Shown here in pieces: positions 8,897-17,809 of a stretch of DNA of 54,737 nt. Made by a program: the position numbers and the translations under genes. Within the stretch, counting starts at the first letter, position 1. Each line of letters begins with the position of its first letter. The notes beneath the pieces were generated by a model. It made no database searches. It saw nothing but the letters and a program-made list of their open reading frames with translations, and had not been told where the DNA came from. The stretch comes from Pseudomonadota bacterium (lineage in GTDB: Bacteria > Pseudomonadota > Gammaproteobacteria > Burkholderiales > Thiobacillaceae), in assembly GCA_021826065.1 (NCBI GenBank), contig JAKADY010000016.1, positions 1-54,737 of the forward strand, given 5' to 3'.

Positions 8897-8924
8897 ATAA
8901 CGGTTTGCCGCCAGCCTGCCTTGA
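8897..8924 (-). promoter_or_regulatory. Candidate sigma-28 (FliA) promoter for flgMN
   Basis: On the minus strand TCAAG is followed after 15 bases by ACCGTTAT, against the FliA pattern TCAAG/TAAAG and GCCGATAA. It lies in the 61-base gap between the flgA stop and the flgM start. The match is poorer than at flgK (the -10 differs at three positions), but its location is where Salmonella has its class 3 flgM promoter. Confidence 0.45.
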
Positions 8925-8929
8925 GCCGC

Positions 8930-9682
8930 TCAGGGCTCGATGCGCACGCGCCCATCCGCGCCCGCCCGGCCCTGCAGGATCTTGCCGGCATCCGTGCGCA
9001 CCCGCACGAGCTCTCCCGGCGCCGCGGCGTTCAGGGCGGTGCCTTCCTGACTCACGACGAAGCCGGCCCCCGGCAGCCAGACCTTGACGCGCTGGCCGGC
9101 CCGCACGGTCTGGCTGCGCAGCAGGCTGTCGACCGTGATGGGCTGGCCGGCCGGGAGGGGGCGCGCGGTCATGGCCCCCTCCAGGAGGGTCGTATCGCGC
9201 AGATAATCCCCGGGCGGCCGCTCGTAGACGATGCTGCGCAGCTCCACGTCGCCCGCTTTAAGCGGCTGCCGGGCGCCGAGCGGGGCCCTTGCGACCAGGG
9301 CAGGGCCCTGCAGGCTGATCTTGTAGGTGAGATAGAGTGTCCACGGCGGGTTTGCCTCGTCACAGCGCATGCCCAGGCTGCCGTTGCCGTGCAGGCGGGT
9401 GCCAGGCGGCAGGAACGGCACGGGTGGCTGCTCACAGCGCGGCAGGCGCAAGCGGTCGTCCACGGGACCGATCTCGATGCGGGCACTGAGCGCTGCGTCG
9501 GCCGCGCTGACCTGCTCGTGCAGGAAGCGCTCGGCCAGCTGACGCAGACGGCCCAAGTCCTGCAGGTCGGTGGCGCTGGCCGCCCCCGCGAGCGGGGCGG
9601 AGAGCAGCGCCCAGGCAAGAACGCCGCGAGCGCGGGGTTTCGCGGCAGGCTTGGCCTTGCGCGGGCGTTTTGACTGGGACAT
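8930..9682 (-). CDS. flgA: Flagellar P-ring assembly chaperone FlgA
   Basis: About 250 residues. A basic N-region (KRPRKAKPAAKPRARG) and hydrophobic stretch (VLAWALLSAPLAGAASA) form a Sec signal. The SAF-like and beta-clip domain follows: PLGARQPLKAGDVELRSIVYER, RPLPAGQPITVDSLL, and the C-terminal VRAGQRVKVWLPGAGFVVSQEGTALNAAAPGELVRVR typical of FlgA. FlgA acts in the periplasm and helps FlgI form the P ring. An upstream ATG at 9712 is possible; 9682 puts the basic region right at the start of a signal peptide. Divergent from the diguanylate cyclase gene with under 90 bases between them. No flagellar promoter was recognised in that gap. Confidence 0.93.
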   Translation of the reverse strand: MSQSKRPRKAKPAAKPRARGVLAWALLSAPLAGAASATDLQDLGRLRQLAERFLHEQVSAADAALSARIEIGPVDDRLRLPRCEQPPVPFLPPGTRLHGNGSLGMRCDEANPPWTLYLTYKISLQGPALVARAPLGARQPLKAGDVELRSIVYERPPGDYLRDTTLLEGAMTARPLPAGQPITVDSLLRSQTVRAGQRVKVWLPGAGFVVSQEGTALNAAAPGELVRVRTDAGKILQGRAGADGRVRIEP

Positions 9683-9768
9683 GCGGGCAGTAGGCGATGG
9701 ATACGGACCCATCCTGCCATAGACCCGGACTTGCGCATAGAATTCACCTCAGCGCACTGCCCATCGAT

Positions 9769-11346
9769 ATGCAACGCCCGACCCAACCCGGCGACATCGC
9801 CCGCGAGGCGATCAAACGGCTCGCCACCCGCCGGCAACCCCCCACCCCGGAAAACTTCGCCCGCGCCTATGCCGAGGTGGAGGGTCGGGAGCGGGTCAAT
9901 GCGGATTGGCCGGCCACGCTGCGCAGCTTCCTGCAGCAGTGGGAGGGCCGCCAGACGGGGCTAACCCAGGCACGCAAGCGGGAGATGTTCGAGCGGGTGC
10001 TGATCAACTTCGGGGCCGACCCGGACCAATTGGCGCTCAAGCTCGCCAACCTGGCGCGCTCCTGGACCGAGAGCGGGGCGGCGGCAAGACTGGACGTGGC
10101 CGAGTCGGCTGGCGGTGTGGCTGGGCCGGATACCGGAGCGGCGGCGCCTGACCAGGCGGCCCCCGACCTCGCCCTGCGCCTGGCGCAGAGCCTGCAGGCG
10201 CTCGCCGCCGGACTCCGGGATCGCTGGGGGGACCTGGCCGATCAGGCCGAGCGTCTCGCCGAGGCCTTCGCCGGCCCCCAGGAAAACACGGCCGACGCGA
10301 TTCAGCGCATGGGTGCGCTGTGGCGCGAGATCCTGGTCCGTGCCGAGGACGATCAGGAACTGCTGCACGGCCTGCAGAGCCTGCTGGAGATCCTATTCCG
10401 CAACATGTCCGACCTGGCCGCCGAGGATGCCTGGTCGCAGGGGCAACTGCGGGCGGTCGAGGCCCTGCTGCAGGAGCGGCTCAACCCATACGTGCTGCAC
10501 GAGGCCGAGCGCAGCCTGCAGGAGGTCATCGCCCGCCAGGGCCAGCTGCGTGACGAGCTGCGCGAGGCCCAACGCAAGCTCAAAGCGCTGGTCTCCACCT
10601 TCATCGATCGCATCGGTGAGCTGTCCAGCAGCACGGGCGAGTACCACGACCGCCTGCAGGGCTATGCCGAGCGCATCGCCAAGGCCGAGCACATCGGTGA
10701 GTTGGCCGAGGTGATCGAGGGCCTCACGGCGGACATGGGGTCCATGCGCGAGACCATGCGACGCACCCATGAGGAGCTCGAGCAGGCACGCAGCCAGGCG
10801 GAGGCGGCCGAGCGCCGCATACAGGCCCTGGAACAGGCGCTGGCAGAGGCCTCGGCCATGGTGCGTTCGGACCAGCTCACCGGGGCGCTCAACCGGCGCG
10901 GCATGGAGGAGGCGTTCGAACGCGAGCTCTCGCGCGTCGCCCGTCTGGGCTCCCCCCTGTCGGTGGCCCTGCTCGACATCGACCATTTCAAGCGCCTCAA
11001 CGACAGCCTCGGGCACCAGGCCGGGGACCGGGCGCTCGTGCATCTGGCGCAGGTCGTGCAGCAGTTGCTGCGGCCGACGGACTCGCTCGCCCGTTACGGC
11101 GGCGAGGAGTTCCTCATCCTGCTGCCCAACACCGCTGCAGAGGAGGCGGAAAAGGTCATGCAGCGGGTGCAGCGCGAGCTCACCCGCCAGTTTTTCCTGC
11201 ACGACAACCAGCGCGTGCTGATCACCTTCAGCGCCGGGGTGGTCGAGCTGGCGCCCGGCGAGGACCGCGACAGCGTCATCGCCCGCGCCGATGCCGCCAT
11301 GTACCGCGCCAAGACCTCGGGCCGCAATCGGGTCGTACGCGGCTGA
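9769..11346 (+). CDS. Soluble GGDEF diguanylate cyclase with long helical N-terminus
   Basis: About 525 residues with no membrane segment. Residues 1-370 are helical and partly coiled coil (for example EARRKLKAL-type heptads and [31 protein letters not shown] just before the catalytic domain). The C-terminal GGDEF domain begins at [19 protein letters not shown], contains [18 protein letters not shown], and has an intact GGEEF near residue 444 with an RPTD inhibitory site five residues before it. It should make c-di-GMP and be product-inhibited. The ATG at 9769 gives [21 protein letters not shown], a family-like start. Lying between flgA and flgB it probably ties c-di-GMP to motility, but that is inference. 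Confidence 0.88.
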   Translation: MQRPTQPGDIAREAIKRLATRRQPPTPENFARAYAEVEGRERVNADWPATLRSFLQQWEGRQTGLTQARKREMFERVLINFGADPDQLALKLANLARSWTESGAAARLDVAESAGGVAGPDTGAAAPDQAAPDLALRLAQSLQALAAGLRDRWGDLADQAERLAEAFAGPQENTADAIQRMGALWREILVRAEDDQELLHGLQSLLEILFRNMSDLAAEDAWSQGQLRAVEALLQERLNPYVLHEAERSLQEVIARQGQLRDELREAQRKLKALVSTFIDRIGELSSSTGEYHDRLQGYAERIAKAEHIGELAEVIEGLTADMGSMRETMRRTHEELEQARSQAEAAERRIQALEQALAEASAMVRSDQLTGALNRRGMEEAFERELSRVARLGSPLSVALLDIDHFKRLNDSLGHQAGDRALVHLAQVVQQLLRPTDSLARYGGEEFLILLPNTAAEEAEKVMQRVQRELTRQFFLHDNQRVLITFSAGVVELAPGEDRDSVIARADAAMYRAKTSGRNRVVRG

Positions 11347-11361
11347 GGCCCCCATCCGCGC

Positions 11362-11400
11362 GGCGGCAAGGATTGCCGGCAGGCTTTGCCGCTTGCCGCC
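11362..11400. other. Inverted repeat in the gap before flgB
   Basis: The arms GGCGGCAAG and CTTGCCGCC (9 bp, perfect) are separated by 21 bases that contain further CGGC/GCCG complementarity. It lies just after the cyclase stop and about 75 bases upstream of the sigma-54 promoter. It could be a terminator-like stem for the cyclase transcript (no T-run) or part of an enhancer-binding region. The rest of this ~130-base gap shows nothing else recognisable. Confidence 0.5.
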
Positions 11401-11475
11401 CCGTCTGCCGGCCACGACCCGGCCGCAGGACGCGCACATCCCGAATTTGCCGGCCTTATCGCCACGCCGGGCACG

Positions 11476-11491
11476 TGGCACGACGCTTGCT
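11476..11491 (+). promoter_or_regulatory. Sigma-54 promoter of the flgB operon
   Basis: TGGCACGACGCTTGCT matches the sigma-54 consensus TGGCACG-N4-TTGCW at every position. Transcription would start about 12 bases after the -12 GC, at about 11502, that is one base before the flgB ATG. RpoN control of the hook-basal-body operon through a FleQ/FlrC/FlhF-type activator is common in polar flagellates; no activator gene is in this window. Confidence 0.88.
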
Positions 11492-11502
11492 TGGGGTCGG
11501 GC

Positions 11503-11913
11503 ATGGGCATCCTCAGCCGACTCGATTCCGACCTCACCTTCGTCGCCAATGCGCTCAAGCTGCGGGCGCAGCGCCAGGCCGTGCTGGCCGCCAACCTGGC
11601 CAATGCCGACACCCCCAACTACAAGGCGCGCGACCTGGACTTCGCCAGCGCGCTCAAGGGCGCGATGGGCGGCGGCGCGCTGCCTTTGGCCCGGACCGCG
11701 GCCGGTCATCTGCCCGCCGCCGCCAGCGCCGGCAATGCAGCAGCGCGCCTGCAATACCGCGGCGTTGTCCAGCCCAGCCTGGACGGCAACACAGTGGACC
11801 CGAACATCGAACGCGCCCATTTCGCCGACAACGCGCTGCACTACCAATTCCTGCTCGAGCGCGCGATGAGCACCTTCCGCAGCGCCAAGCTGGCCCTGGA
11901 GCCTGCACGTTGA
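11503..11913 (+). CDS. flgB: Flagellar proximal rod protein FlgB
   Basis: A 136-residue rod subunit exported through the flagellar type III gate. It carries the shared rod/hook N-terminal pattern: [30 protein letters not shown]. The C-terminal helix ([22 protein letters not shown]) is also typical. The ATG at 11503 gives [13 protein letters not shown], the expected family length; the frame stays open further upstream but has no family resemblance. No Shine-Dalgarno sequence precedes the ATG, and the sigma-54 promoter predicts an almost leaderless message. The stop overlaps the flgC start (TGATG). Confidence 0.95.
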   Translation: MGILSRLDSDLTFVANALKLRAQRQAVLAANLANADTPNYKARDLDFASALKGAMGGGALPLARTAAGHLPAAASAGNAAARLQYRGVVQPSLDGNTVDPNIERAHFADNALHYQFLLERAMSTFRSAKLALEPAR

Positions 11914-12326
11914 TGTCCGTGAGCCAGGTCTTCCACATCGCCGCCACGGCGCTCACCGCCCAGTCCATGCGGCTCAACGCCGTGGCGAGCAACCTGGCCA
12001 ATGCCGATTCGGCCCACAGCTCGACCGGCGAGGGCTATCGCGCCAAGCAGGTGGTGTTTCAGGCCGTGAGCCTGCCGGGCGCGGCGCCCTGGGCGCAGGG
12101 GGTGCGCATGACCCAGGTCATCGAGGACCCGGCCCCGCCGCGACTGGTGTACGACCCCAAGCACCCGCTGGCCGACGCCCAGGGCTATGTGGCCTATCCC
12201 AACGTGGACGTGGTGGAGGAGATGGTCAACATGATCTCCGCCTCGCGTTCCTACCAGACCAATGCCGAGGTGATGTCCACCGCGCGCGATCTCATGCAGC
12301 GCACACTGGCGCTGCTGCAGGTATAG
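11913..12326 (+). CDS. flgC: Flagellar proximal rod protein FlgC
   Basis: A 137-residue rod protein. The N-terminal helix motif [21 protein letters not shown] and the C-terminal [30 protein letters not shown] are diagnostic. Translation starts inside the flgB stop (TGATG), which couples the two rod subunits. With FlgB, FlgF and FlgG it forms the drive shaft between the MS ring and the hook. Confidence 0.97.
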   Translation: MSVSQVFHIAATALTAQSMRLNAVASNLANADSAHSSTGEGYRAKQVVFQAVSLPGAAPWAQGVRMTQVIEDPAPPRLVYDPKHPLADAQGYVAYPNVDVVEEMVNMISASRSYQTNAEVMSTARDLMQRTLALLQV

Positions 12327-12336
12327 GAGGGCTGAG

Positions 12337-13011
12337 ATGACGGTCGCCGCCGTGCAGAACGAGCGCATCCTGGCCGCCCTCAATGGCGGCAGCGAAGGGC
12401 AGGGGCGCGGCGCCATGCGCGAGGTGGAGGACCGCTTCCTCAAGCTCCTGGTCACCCAGCTCCGCAATCAGGACCCGATGAACCCGATGCAGAACGCCGA
12501 GCTCACCCTGCAGCTTGCGCAGATGTCCACGGTGGAGGGCATCAACAGGCTCAATGCCGGGCTCGAGACCCTGCTCACCAGCTGGCGCGCCAGCCAGACC
12601 CTGCAGGCCGCGGCGCTGATCGGCCGGCAGGTTTTCGTCGTGGGTGAGCGTCTCCAGCTCGGTGAAGACGGGCAGGCGGTGGGCGGGCTGGAGCTTACCG
12701 AGGCCGCCAGCGCGGTCATGGTCAACATCGTCGATGCGTCCGGCGCGGTGCTGCGCCGACTTGACCTCGGCAGTCTGCCGGCGGGCTTGGGCCGCTTCGT
12801 CTGGGACGGCAAGGATGCCGCCGGTGTGCCGCTCCCCATGGACGGCGACTATCGCTTCCGCGTGAGCGCCGAGCGTGAGGGCAGACCGGTCCGGGCCACT
12901 GCACTCAATCTTGACCGGGTCGCCAGCGTCATCACCGACCCGGCAGGCATGGCCTTGGAACTGGCGCGTGGCGGACGTCTGGGTCTCGAGCAGGTGCGGC
13001 AGATCTTCTGA
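12337..13011 (+). CDS. flgD: Flagellar hook assembly scaffold FlgD
   Basis: A 224-residue hook-cap protein needed for polymerising FlgE and removed afterwards. The N-terminal FLKLLVTQLRNQDPMNPMQNAELTLQLAQMSTVEGINRLN is the conserved export and assembly region. The C-terminal part holds the FlgD Ig-like/tudor module (DGKDAAGVPLPMDGDYRF). A GGAGG site lies 7 bases before the ATG. Second module of the continuous flgBCDE block. Confidence 0.96.
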   Translation: MTVAAVQNERILAALNGGSEGQGRGAMREVEDRFLKLLVTQLRNQDPMNPMQNAELTLQLAQMSTVEGINRLNAGLETLLTSWRASQTLQAAALIGRQVFVVGERLQLGEDGQAVGGLELTEAASAVMVNIVDASGAVLRRLDLGSLPAGLGRFVWDGKDAAGVPLPMDGDYRFRVSAEREGRPVRATALNLDRVASVITDPAGMALELARGGRLGLEQVRQIF

Positions 13012-13024
13012 TGGAGGAGGGGAG

Positions 13025-14248
13025 ATGGGCTTTCAGCAGGGTTTGAGCGGACTCAACGGGGCGTCGAAGAACCTCGACGTCATCGGCAACAACATCGCCA
13101 ACGTCTCCACGGTCGGCTTCAAGGCGAGCCGCGTGGAGTTCGCCGACGTCTACGCCAACTCGCTGTTCGGTACCGGCGCCCTGCAGCCGGGCATCGGCAC
13201 CCAGGTGGCGGCCATCAGCCAGCAGTTCAGCCAGGGCAACATCGCGCTGACCAACAACCCGCTGGACATCGCCATCAACGGCAACGGCTTCTTCGTGCTG
13301 GACGACAACGGCTCGCCGGTCTACAGCCGCAGCGGGCAATTCCAGCTCGACAAGAACGGCTACATCGTCAACAACACCGGGCAGCGGTTGACCGGGTTGA
13401 CGGGCAGCCTGCTCGGACCCATCCAGATCACCGCAGTGAACAACGACCCGCAGGCCACGAGTGAGGTTGCGTTGGTGGTGAATCTCGACTCACGGCAAAC
13501 AGTGCCCACAGCGGGATTCAGTTACAGTCCGCTGGCCGGTTACAACCACGCCACTACGATGACCGTCTATGACAGCCTGGGCAACGCCCATGCCCTGAAT
13601 TTCTATTTCCGCAAAAGCACTACACCGCTGCAATGGGATGTCTATGCCACGGTGACCAATACTGCAGGTGTGTCCACTCCATTGACGACACTGCCTGCAT
13701 CCCTCGGCACCTTGACCTTCAATGCCAACGGGGCGCTGACAAGCTCGACAGCGACGACCTTGACCATTCCCGATGCAGCGCTCGCCACAGGCGCCAACCC
13801 CATCACCATCACCAATCTGAGCTTTGCCGACAGCACCCAGTTCGGTTCCAACTTCGGTATCTACTCGGTGAACCAGGATGGCTACACCACCGGCCAACTG
13901 GCCGGTCTGGCCATAGCCGAGGACGGCACCATCCAGGGCCGCTACACTAACGGCCAGACCCAGTCCCTGGGCCAGATCGTGCTGACCAACTTCCCCAACC
14001 CGCAGGGCCTGCTCGCCCTGGGCAACAACCTGTGGGCGGAGACCACCGCCTCGGGTCAGCGCATCAACCCGCAGCCGCCGGGCAGCCCCAACCTGGGCAT
14101 CCTGCGTTCCGGGGCGGTGGAGGAGTCCAACGTGGACCTCACCCAGGAGCTGGTCAACCTGATCGTCGCCCAGCGCCTGTATCAGGCCAACGCCCAGACC
14201 ATCCGCGCCCAGGACCAGATCCTGCAGACCCTCGTGAATCTGCGCTAG
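13025..14248 (+). CDS. flgE: Flagellar hook protein FlgE
   Basis: A 407-residue hook subunit. It starts MGFQQGLSGLNGASKNLDVIGNNIANVSTVGFKASR, the canonical hook N-terminus, after a strong GGAGGAGGGGAG ribosome site, which is why this ATG was chosen over the longer frame. The conserved C-terminus is EESNVDLTQELVNLIVAQRLYQANAQTIRAQDQILQTL. Residues of about 150-280, the surface-exposed D2 region, are rich in Thr, Ser and Asn and are written with visibly more A+T-rich codons than the ends. The 43-base gap to flgF holds a short CTGATTC tandem repeat. Confidence 0.96.
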   Translation: MGFQQGLSGLNGASKNLDVIGNNIANVSTVGFKASRVEFADVYANSLFGTGALQPGIGTQVAAISQQFSQGNIALTNNPLDIAINGNGFFVLDDNGSPVYSRSGQFQLDKNGYIVNNTGQRLTGLTGSLLGPIQITAVNNDPQATSEVALVVNLDSRQTVPTAGFSYSPLAGYNHATTMTVYDSLGNAHALNFYFRKSTTPLQWDVYATVTNTAGVSTPLTTLPASLGTLTFNANGALTSSTATTLTIPDAALATGANPITITNLSFADSTQFGSNFGIYSVNQDGYTTGQLAGLAIAEDGTIQGRYTNGQTQSLGQIVLTNFPNPQGLLALGNNLWAETTASGQRINPQPPGSPNLGILRSGAVEESNVDLTQELVNLIVAQRLYQANAQTIRAQDQILQTLVNLR

Positions 14249-14291
14249 GGTGCCATCCCCGAGGTCTGATCCCTGATTCCTGATTCCTGGA

Positions 14292-15032
14292 ATGGACCGC
14301 CTCATCTACATCGCCATGACCGGGGCGCGCGAGGTCACCCGGCAACAGGCGGCCGTGGCGCACAACCTCGCCAATGTCTCCACGCACGGCTTCAAGAAGG
14401 AACTGAACGTCTTTCGCGCCCTGCCGGTGGTAGGGGAGGGGGCGCGGACGCGCGCCTTCGTCCTGGAGACCACGCCGCGCACCGATTTCTCCACTGGCGC
14501 CATCCAACAGACCGGGCGCCCGCTCGACGTGGCCGTGCGTGGGGCGGGCTGGATCGCGGTGCAGGGTCCGGACGGGCGCGAGGCCTACACGCGCATGGGC
14601 CAGCTGGAGGTGGGGCAAAACGGCATCCTGCAGACCGTGAGCGGGCACATCGTGTTGGGCGACGGTGGGCCGATCGCCGTGCCACCCGACCAGGAGGTCG
14701 CCATCGCCGCCGACGGTACGGTATCCGCCATTCCGGTCGGCGAGAACCGCAACGCGGTCACCATCGCCGGCCGCATCCGCCTGGTCAATCCGCCCGAGGC
14801 CGGGCTCACGCGCGGTCAGGACGGCCTGTTCCGCACCCGCGACGGGCGGCCCGCGGCGGCCGACGCCAACGTGAAACTCGCCGTGGGGGCCCTGGAGACC
14901 AGCAACGTGAACCCGGCCGAGGCCCTGGTGCAGATGATCAGCCTCGCGCGCCAGTTCGAACTGCAGATGCGCCTGATCCGTAGCGCCGACGAAAACGCCC
15001 GCGCCGCCGACAAGGTGATCGCCAAGGCCTGA
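14292..15032 (+). CDS. flgF: Flagellar proximal rod protein FlgF
   Basis: A 246-residue rod protein. Its N-terminus reads MDRLIYIAMTGAREVTRQQAAVAHNLANVSTHGFKKELNVFRA, the FlgF version of the rod motif. It has the middle GGWIAVQ-like segment (RGAGWIAVQGPDGREAYTR), and ends LETSNVNPAEALVQMISLARQFELQMRLI. Length fits the family. Lies between hook and distal-rod genes in the usual order. Confidence 0.96.
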   Translation: MDRLIYIAMTGAREVTRQQAAVAHNLANVSTHGFKKELNVFRALPVVGEGARTRAFVLETTPRTDFSTGAIQQTGRPLDVAVRGAGWIAVQGPDGREAYTRMGQLEVGQNGILQTVSGHIVLGDGGPIAVPPDQEVAIAADGTVSAIPVGENRNAVTIAGRIRLVNPPEAGLTRGQDGLFRTRDGRPAAADANVKLAVGALETSNVNPAEALVQMISLARQFELQMRLIRSADENARAADKVIAKA

Positions 15033-15056
15033 TCGAACCAACCCCGAGGACCCGCC

Positions 15057-15839
15057 ATGCTGCGTTCCCTGCACATTTCCCGCTCCGGCCTCGACGCCCA
15101 GCAGACCCAGCTCGACGTCATCTCCAACAACCTCGCCAATGTCGGCACCACCGGCTTCAAGAAGGCGCGGGCGGTGTTCGAGGACCTGCTCTACCAGGTC
15201 ATCCGCCAGCCCGGCGCCCAGTCGTCACAGCAGACACAGCTCCCGAGCGGCTTTCAGCTCGGCGTCGGCGTGCGCACCGTGGCCACCGAGCGCATCCACA
15301 CCCAGGGGGCCTTACAGCAGACCGGCAACCAGCTCGACGTGGCGATCAACGGCCGCGGCTTCTTCCAGATCCTGATGCCGGACGGCTCCACCACCTACAC
15401 GCGCGACGGCTCGTTCCAGATCGACAGCCAGGGCACCCTGGTGACCGCCAGTGGCTATGCCGTGCAGCCCAACATCACCATCCCGCAGGATGCGCTCACC
15501 GTCACCATCGCCCGCGACGGCACGGTCTCGGTGACCCAGCCCGGTGTGGCCACGCCCACGGTGCTGGGACAGATCCAACTGGCCAGCTTCATCAACCCCA
15601 CGGGGTTGCAGAGTCTGGGCGAGAACCTCTATGCCGAGACCGCCGCCTCCGGCGCGCCCCAGGTCAACATCCCGGGTCAGGGGGGGCTGGGGGTGCTCAA
15701 CCAGAGCATGATCGAGACATCCAACGTCAACGTGGCCGAGGAACTGGTAAACATGATCGTGGCGCAGCGCGCCTTCGAGCTCAACTCGCGCGCCATCACC
15801 GCCTCGGACCAGATGCTGCAGCGGCTCACCCAGCTGTGA
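15057..15839 (+). CDS. flgG: Flagellar distal rod protein FlgG
   Basis: A 260-residue distal rod subunit, among the most conserved of the axial proteins. It opens [47 protein letters not shown], contains [35 protein letters not shown], and ends [45 protein letters not shown] site precedes the ATG by 7 bases. The 140 bases after its stop carry a REP-type element before flgH. Confidence 0.98.
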   Translation: MLRSLHISRSGLDAQQTQLDVISNNLANVGTTGFKKARAVFEDLLYQVIRQPGAQSSQQTQLPSGFQLGVGVRTVATERIHTQGALQQTGNQLDVAINGRGFFQILMPDGSTTYTRDGSFQIDSQGTLVTASGYAVQPNITIPQDALTVTIARDGTVSVTQPGVATPTVLGQIQLASFINPTGLQSLGENLYAETAASGAPQVNIPGQGGLGVLNQSMIETSNVNVAEELVNMIVAQRAFELNSRAITASDQMLQRLTQL

Positions 15840-15881
15840 TCGGCGATGCGGCGGCCTCTGTTGGTTCAAACATCCGGCCCC

Positions 15882-15949
15882 GTAGGTGCGGCAGGGCCGT
15901 GGACCTTGCGGTTGTGGGCCTTTCTGGTCGCGACTTTTGTCGCTCCTAC
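15882..15949. repeat. REP-type palindromic element, copy 1 (between flgG and flgH)
   Basis: A 68-bp unit bounded by GTAGGTGCG and CGCTCCTAC, near-perfect inverted ends. Its right half, GGTCGCGACTTTTGTCGCTCCTAC, recurs almost unchanged at 21454-21477 and, with changes, near 48662-48684. Extragenic palindromes of this GTAGGAGCG...TCGCGA kind are known in many GC-rich proteobacteria. Here it splits the hook operon between flgG and flgH and may modulate mRNA stability. Confidence 0.8.
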
Positions 15950-15979
15950 CGGGGTGTTGGGGCGTCGTGGAGGTGTGAG

Positions 15980-16645
15980 ATGTTGAAATGGGCCTGGATC
16001 GGTCTGCTGGCGGTCCTGGCAGGCTGCCATACGGTACCGGAGACGCGCATCCGCGAGCCGCTCGCGGTGCGGCCGCCCGATGTACCGGTGCCGGCGGCGG
16101 CGAACGGTGCGATCTACCAGCCCGCCACCGCCGCCTTTTTGTTCGAGGACCGGCGCGCCCGCCGCGTCGGCGACACCTTGGTCGTCAACCTGGTCGAGCG
16201 CACCTCGGCCAGCCGCCGTTCCGAGACCGCCGAGAGCCGCAAGGCCTCTGCCGACATCAATATCCCGACCCCTAAGGTGCTGGGCGTCTCTCCCAACGCC
16301 ATCGGTCAGACGGCCTGGGCGCCTGAGGCGGAGCATGCGCAGGCGTTCCGGGACAACGACACCAACAGCAATAGCGTGAGTGGTTCCATCACGGTAAGCG
16401 TGGTCGAGGTCCTGCCCAATGGCAACCTGGTGGTGGCGGGCGAGAAACAGATTACGGTCAACAACGACACCGACTACATCCGCCTGGCGGGGGTGGTGAA
16501 TCCGGCGCACATCACCGCCAGCAACACGGTCAACTCGACACAGCTGGCCAACGTGCAGATCGAATCCAAGAACAGCCAGGGGCTGGAGCCAAGCCAGGTC
16601 ACCAGCATGCTGGCGCGTTTCTTTTTGACTCTCTTCCCCTTCTGA
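15980..16645 (+). CDS. flgH: Flagellar L-ring lipoprotein FlgH
   Basis: A 221-residue outer-membrane lipoprotein forming the L ring. The lipobox LLAVLAGC puts the lipidated cysteine at about residue 15 after the start MLKWAWIG. Conserved family segments include FLFEDRRARRVGDTLVVNLVERTSASR, GSITVSVVEVLPNGNLVVAGEKQITVNNDTDYIRLAGVV and the end ANVQIESKNSQG...MLARFFLTLFPF. The chosen ATG (15980) has GGAGGTGTGAG before it and gives a short classic lipoprotein signal; the longer frame would run through the REP element. Confidence 0.97.
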   Translation: MLKWAWIGLLAVLAGCHTVPETRIREPLAVRPPDVPVPAAANGAIYQPATAAFLFEDRRARRVGDTLVVNLVERTSASRRSETAESRKASADINIPTPKVLGVSPNAIGQTAWAPEAEHAQAFRDNDTNSNSVSGSITVSVVEVLPNGNLVVAGEKQITVNNDTDYIRLAGVVNPAHITASNTVNSTQLANVQIESKNSQGLEPSQVTSMLARFFLTLFPF

Positions 16646-16672
16646 TCAGGCTCCAGGTTACAGAGGCCGGAC

Positions 16673-17809
16673 ATGGATACCACAAGGACTCCGAGACGCG
16701 GGCAACACCGCTGGCTTGCGGCCGCCCTGTTCTGTGTTGCCTGTCTGATTCCCCCCCTGAGCGCCGGCGGCCAGCGCATCAAGGACATCGCCGACATCCA
16801 GGGCGTGCGCGCCAACCAACTGGTGGGCTACGGCCTGGTGGTGGGGCTGGACGGCACGGGGGACCAGACCACCTCCACACCCTTCACCATCCAGAGCCTG
16901 ATCTCCATGCTGGGGCAGCTGGGGGTACAGCTGCCGCCGGGTACCAATCTCCAGCTCAAGAACGTGGCGGCGGTGATGGTCACGGCGCAACTACCGCCCT
17001 TCGCCAAGCCGGGGCAGCAGATCGACGTCACCGTCTCCTCGCTCGGCAACGCCAAGAGCCTGCGCGGTGGCACCCTGCTGATGACCCCTTTGAAAGGGGC
17101 GGACGGCCAGGTCTATGCCCTGGCCCAGGGCAACCTGCTGGTGGCGGGGGCCGGTGCTGCGGCGGGCGGGGCCAGCCAGCAGATCAACCACCTCGCCGCC
17201 GGCCGCATCCCCGCCGGCGCCATCGTCGAGCGGGCGGTGCCCGCCCGGGTGGGGCAGGGCGACTTCGTCCACCTGGAGCTCAGGCAGACCGACTTCACCA
17301 CGGCGAGCCGGGTCACCGAGGCCATAGACCGCGCCTTCGGCCCCGGCACCGCCCTGCCGCTGGACGGGCGCCACGTGCAGGTGCGGGCGCCAGCCGATCC
17401 GGGGCGGCGCATCGCCTTCCTGGCCCAGCTCGAAAACCTGAGCCTGGACCCCGGCCAGCCCACACCCAAGGTCATCCTCAACGCCCGCACCGGCTCCATC
17501 GTCATGAACCAGGAGGTGCGCCTGGCACAGTGCGCCATCGCCCACGGCAACCTCTCGGTCACCATCAGCGCCGAGCCGCAGGTGAGCCAACCCGGGCCGC
17601 TGTCGCCCGGCCAGACGGTGGTCACCGAGCGGGCCGACGTGCAGATCAAGAAAGAGGCTGGCGAGCTGGTGGTGGTGCCGGCCACGGCCTCCCTCGCCGA
17701 CGTGGTCAAGGCGCTGAACGCCGTGGGCGCGACACCGCAGGACCTCCTCGCCATCCTGCAGGCGATGAAGGCGGCCGGCGCCTTGCAGGCCGAGCTGGAG
17801 ATCATCTGA
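16673..17809 (+). CDS. flgI: Flagellar P-ring protein FlgI
   Basis: A 378-residue periplasmic ring protein. A Sec signal (WLAAALFCVACLIPPLSAGG) precedes the mature start QRIKDIADIQGVRANQLVGYGLVVGLDGTGD, a highly conserved FlgI opening. Later hallmarks are NVAAVMVTAQLPPFAKPGQQIDVTVSSLGNAKSLRGGTLL and the C-terminal TPQDLLAILQAMKAAGALQAELEII. Full length. FlgA encoded 7 kb away is its chaperone. The stop overlaps the flgJ start (TGATG). Confidence 0.98.
   Translation: MDTTRTPRRGQHRWLAAALFCVACLIPPLSAGGQRIKDIADIQGVRANQLVGYGLVVGLDGTGDQTTSTPFTIQSLISMLGQLGVQLPPGTNLQLKNVAAVMVTAQLPPFAKPGQQIDVTVSSLGNAKSLRGGTLLMTPLKGADGQVYALAQGNLLVAGAGAAAGGASQQINHLAAGRIPAGAIVERAVPARVGQGDFVHLELRQTDFTTASRVTEAIDRAFGPGTALPLDGRHVQVRAPADPGRRIAFLAQLENLSLDPGQPTPKVILNARTGSIVMNQEVRLAQCAIAHGNLSVTISAEPQVSQPGPLSPGQTVVTERADVQIKKEAGELVVVPATASLADVVKALNAVGATPQDLLAILQAMKAAGALQAELEII

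Noticed and set aside
14249-14291. CTGATTC tandem repeat between flgE and flgF
   Set aside because: Only two and a half copies of a 7-base unit; too small to separate from chance.
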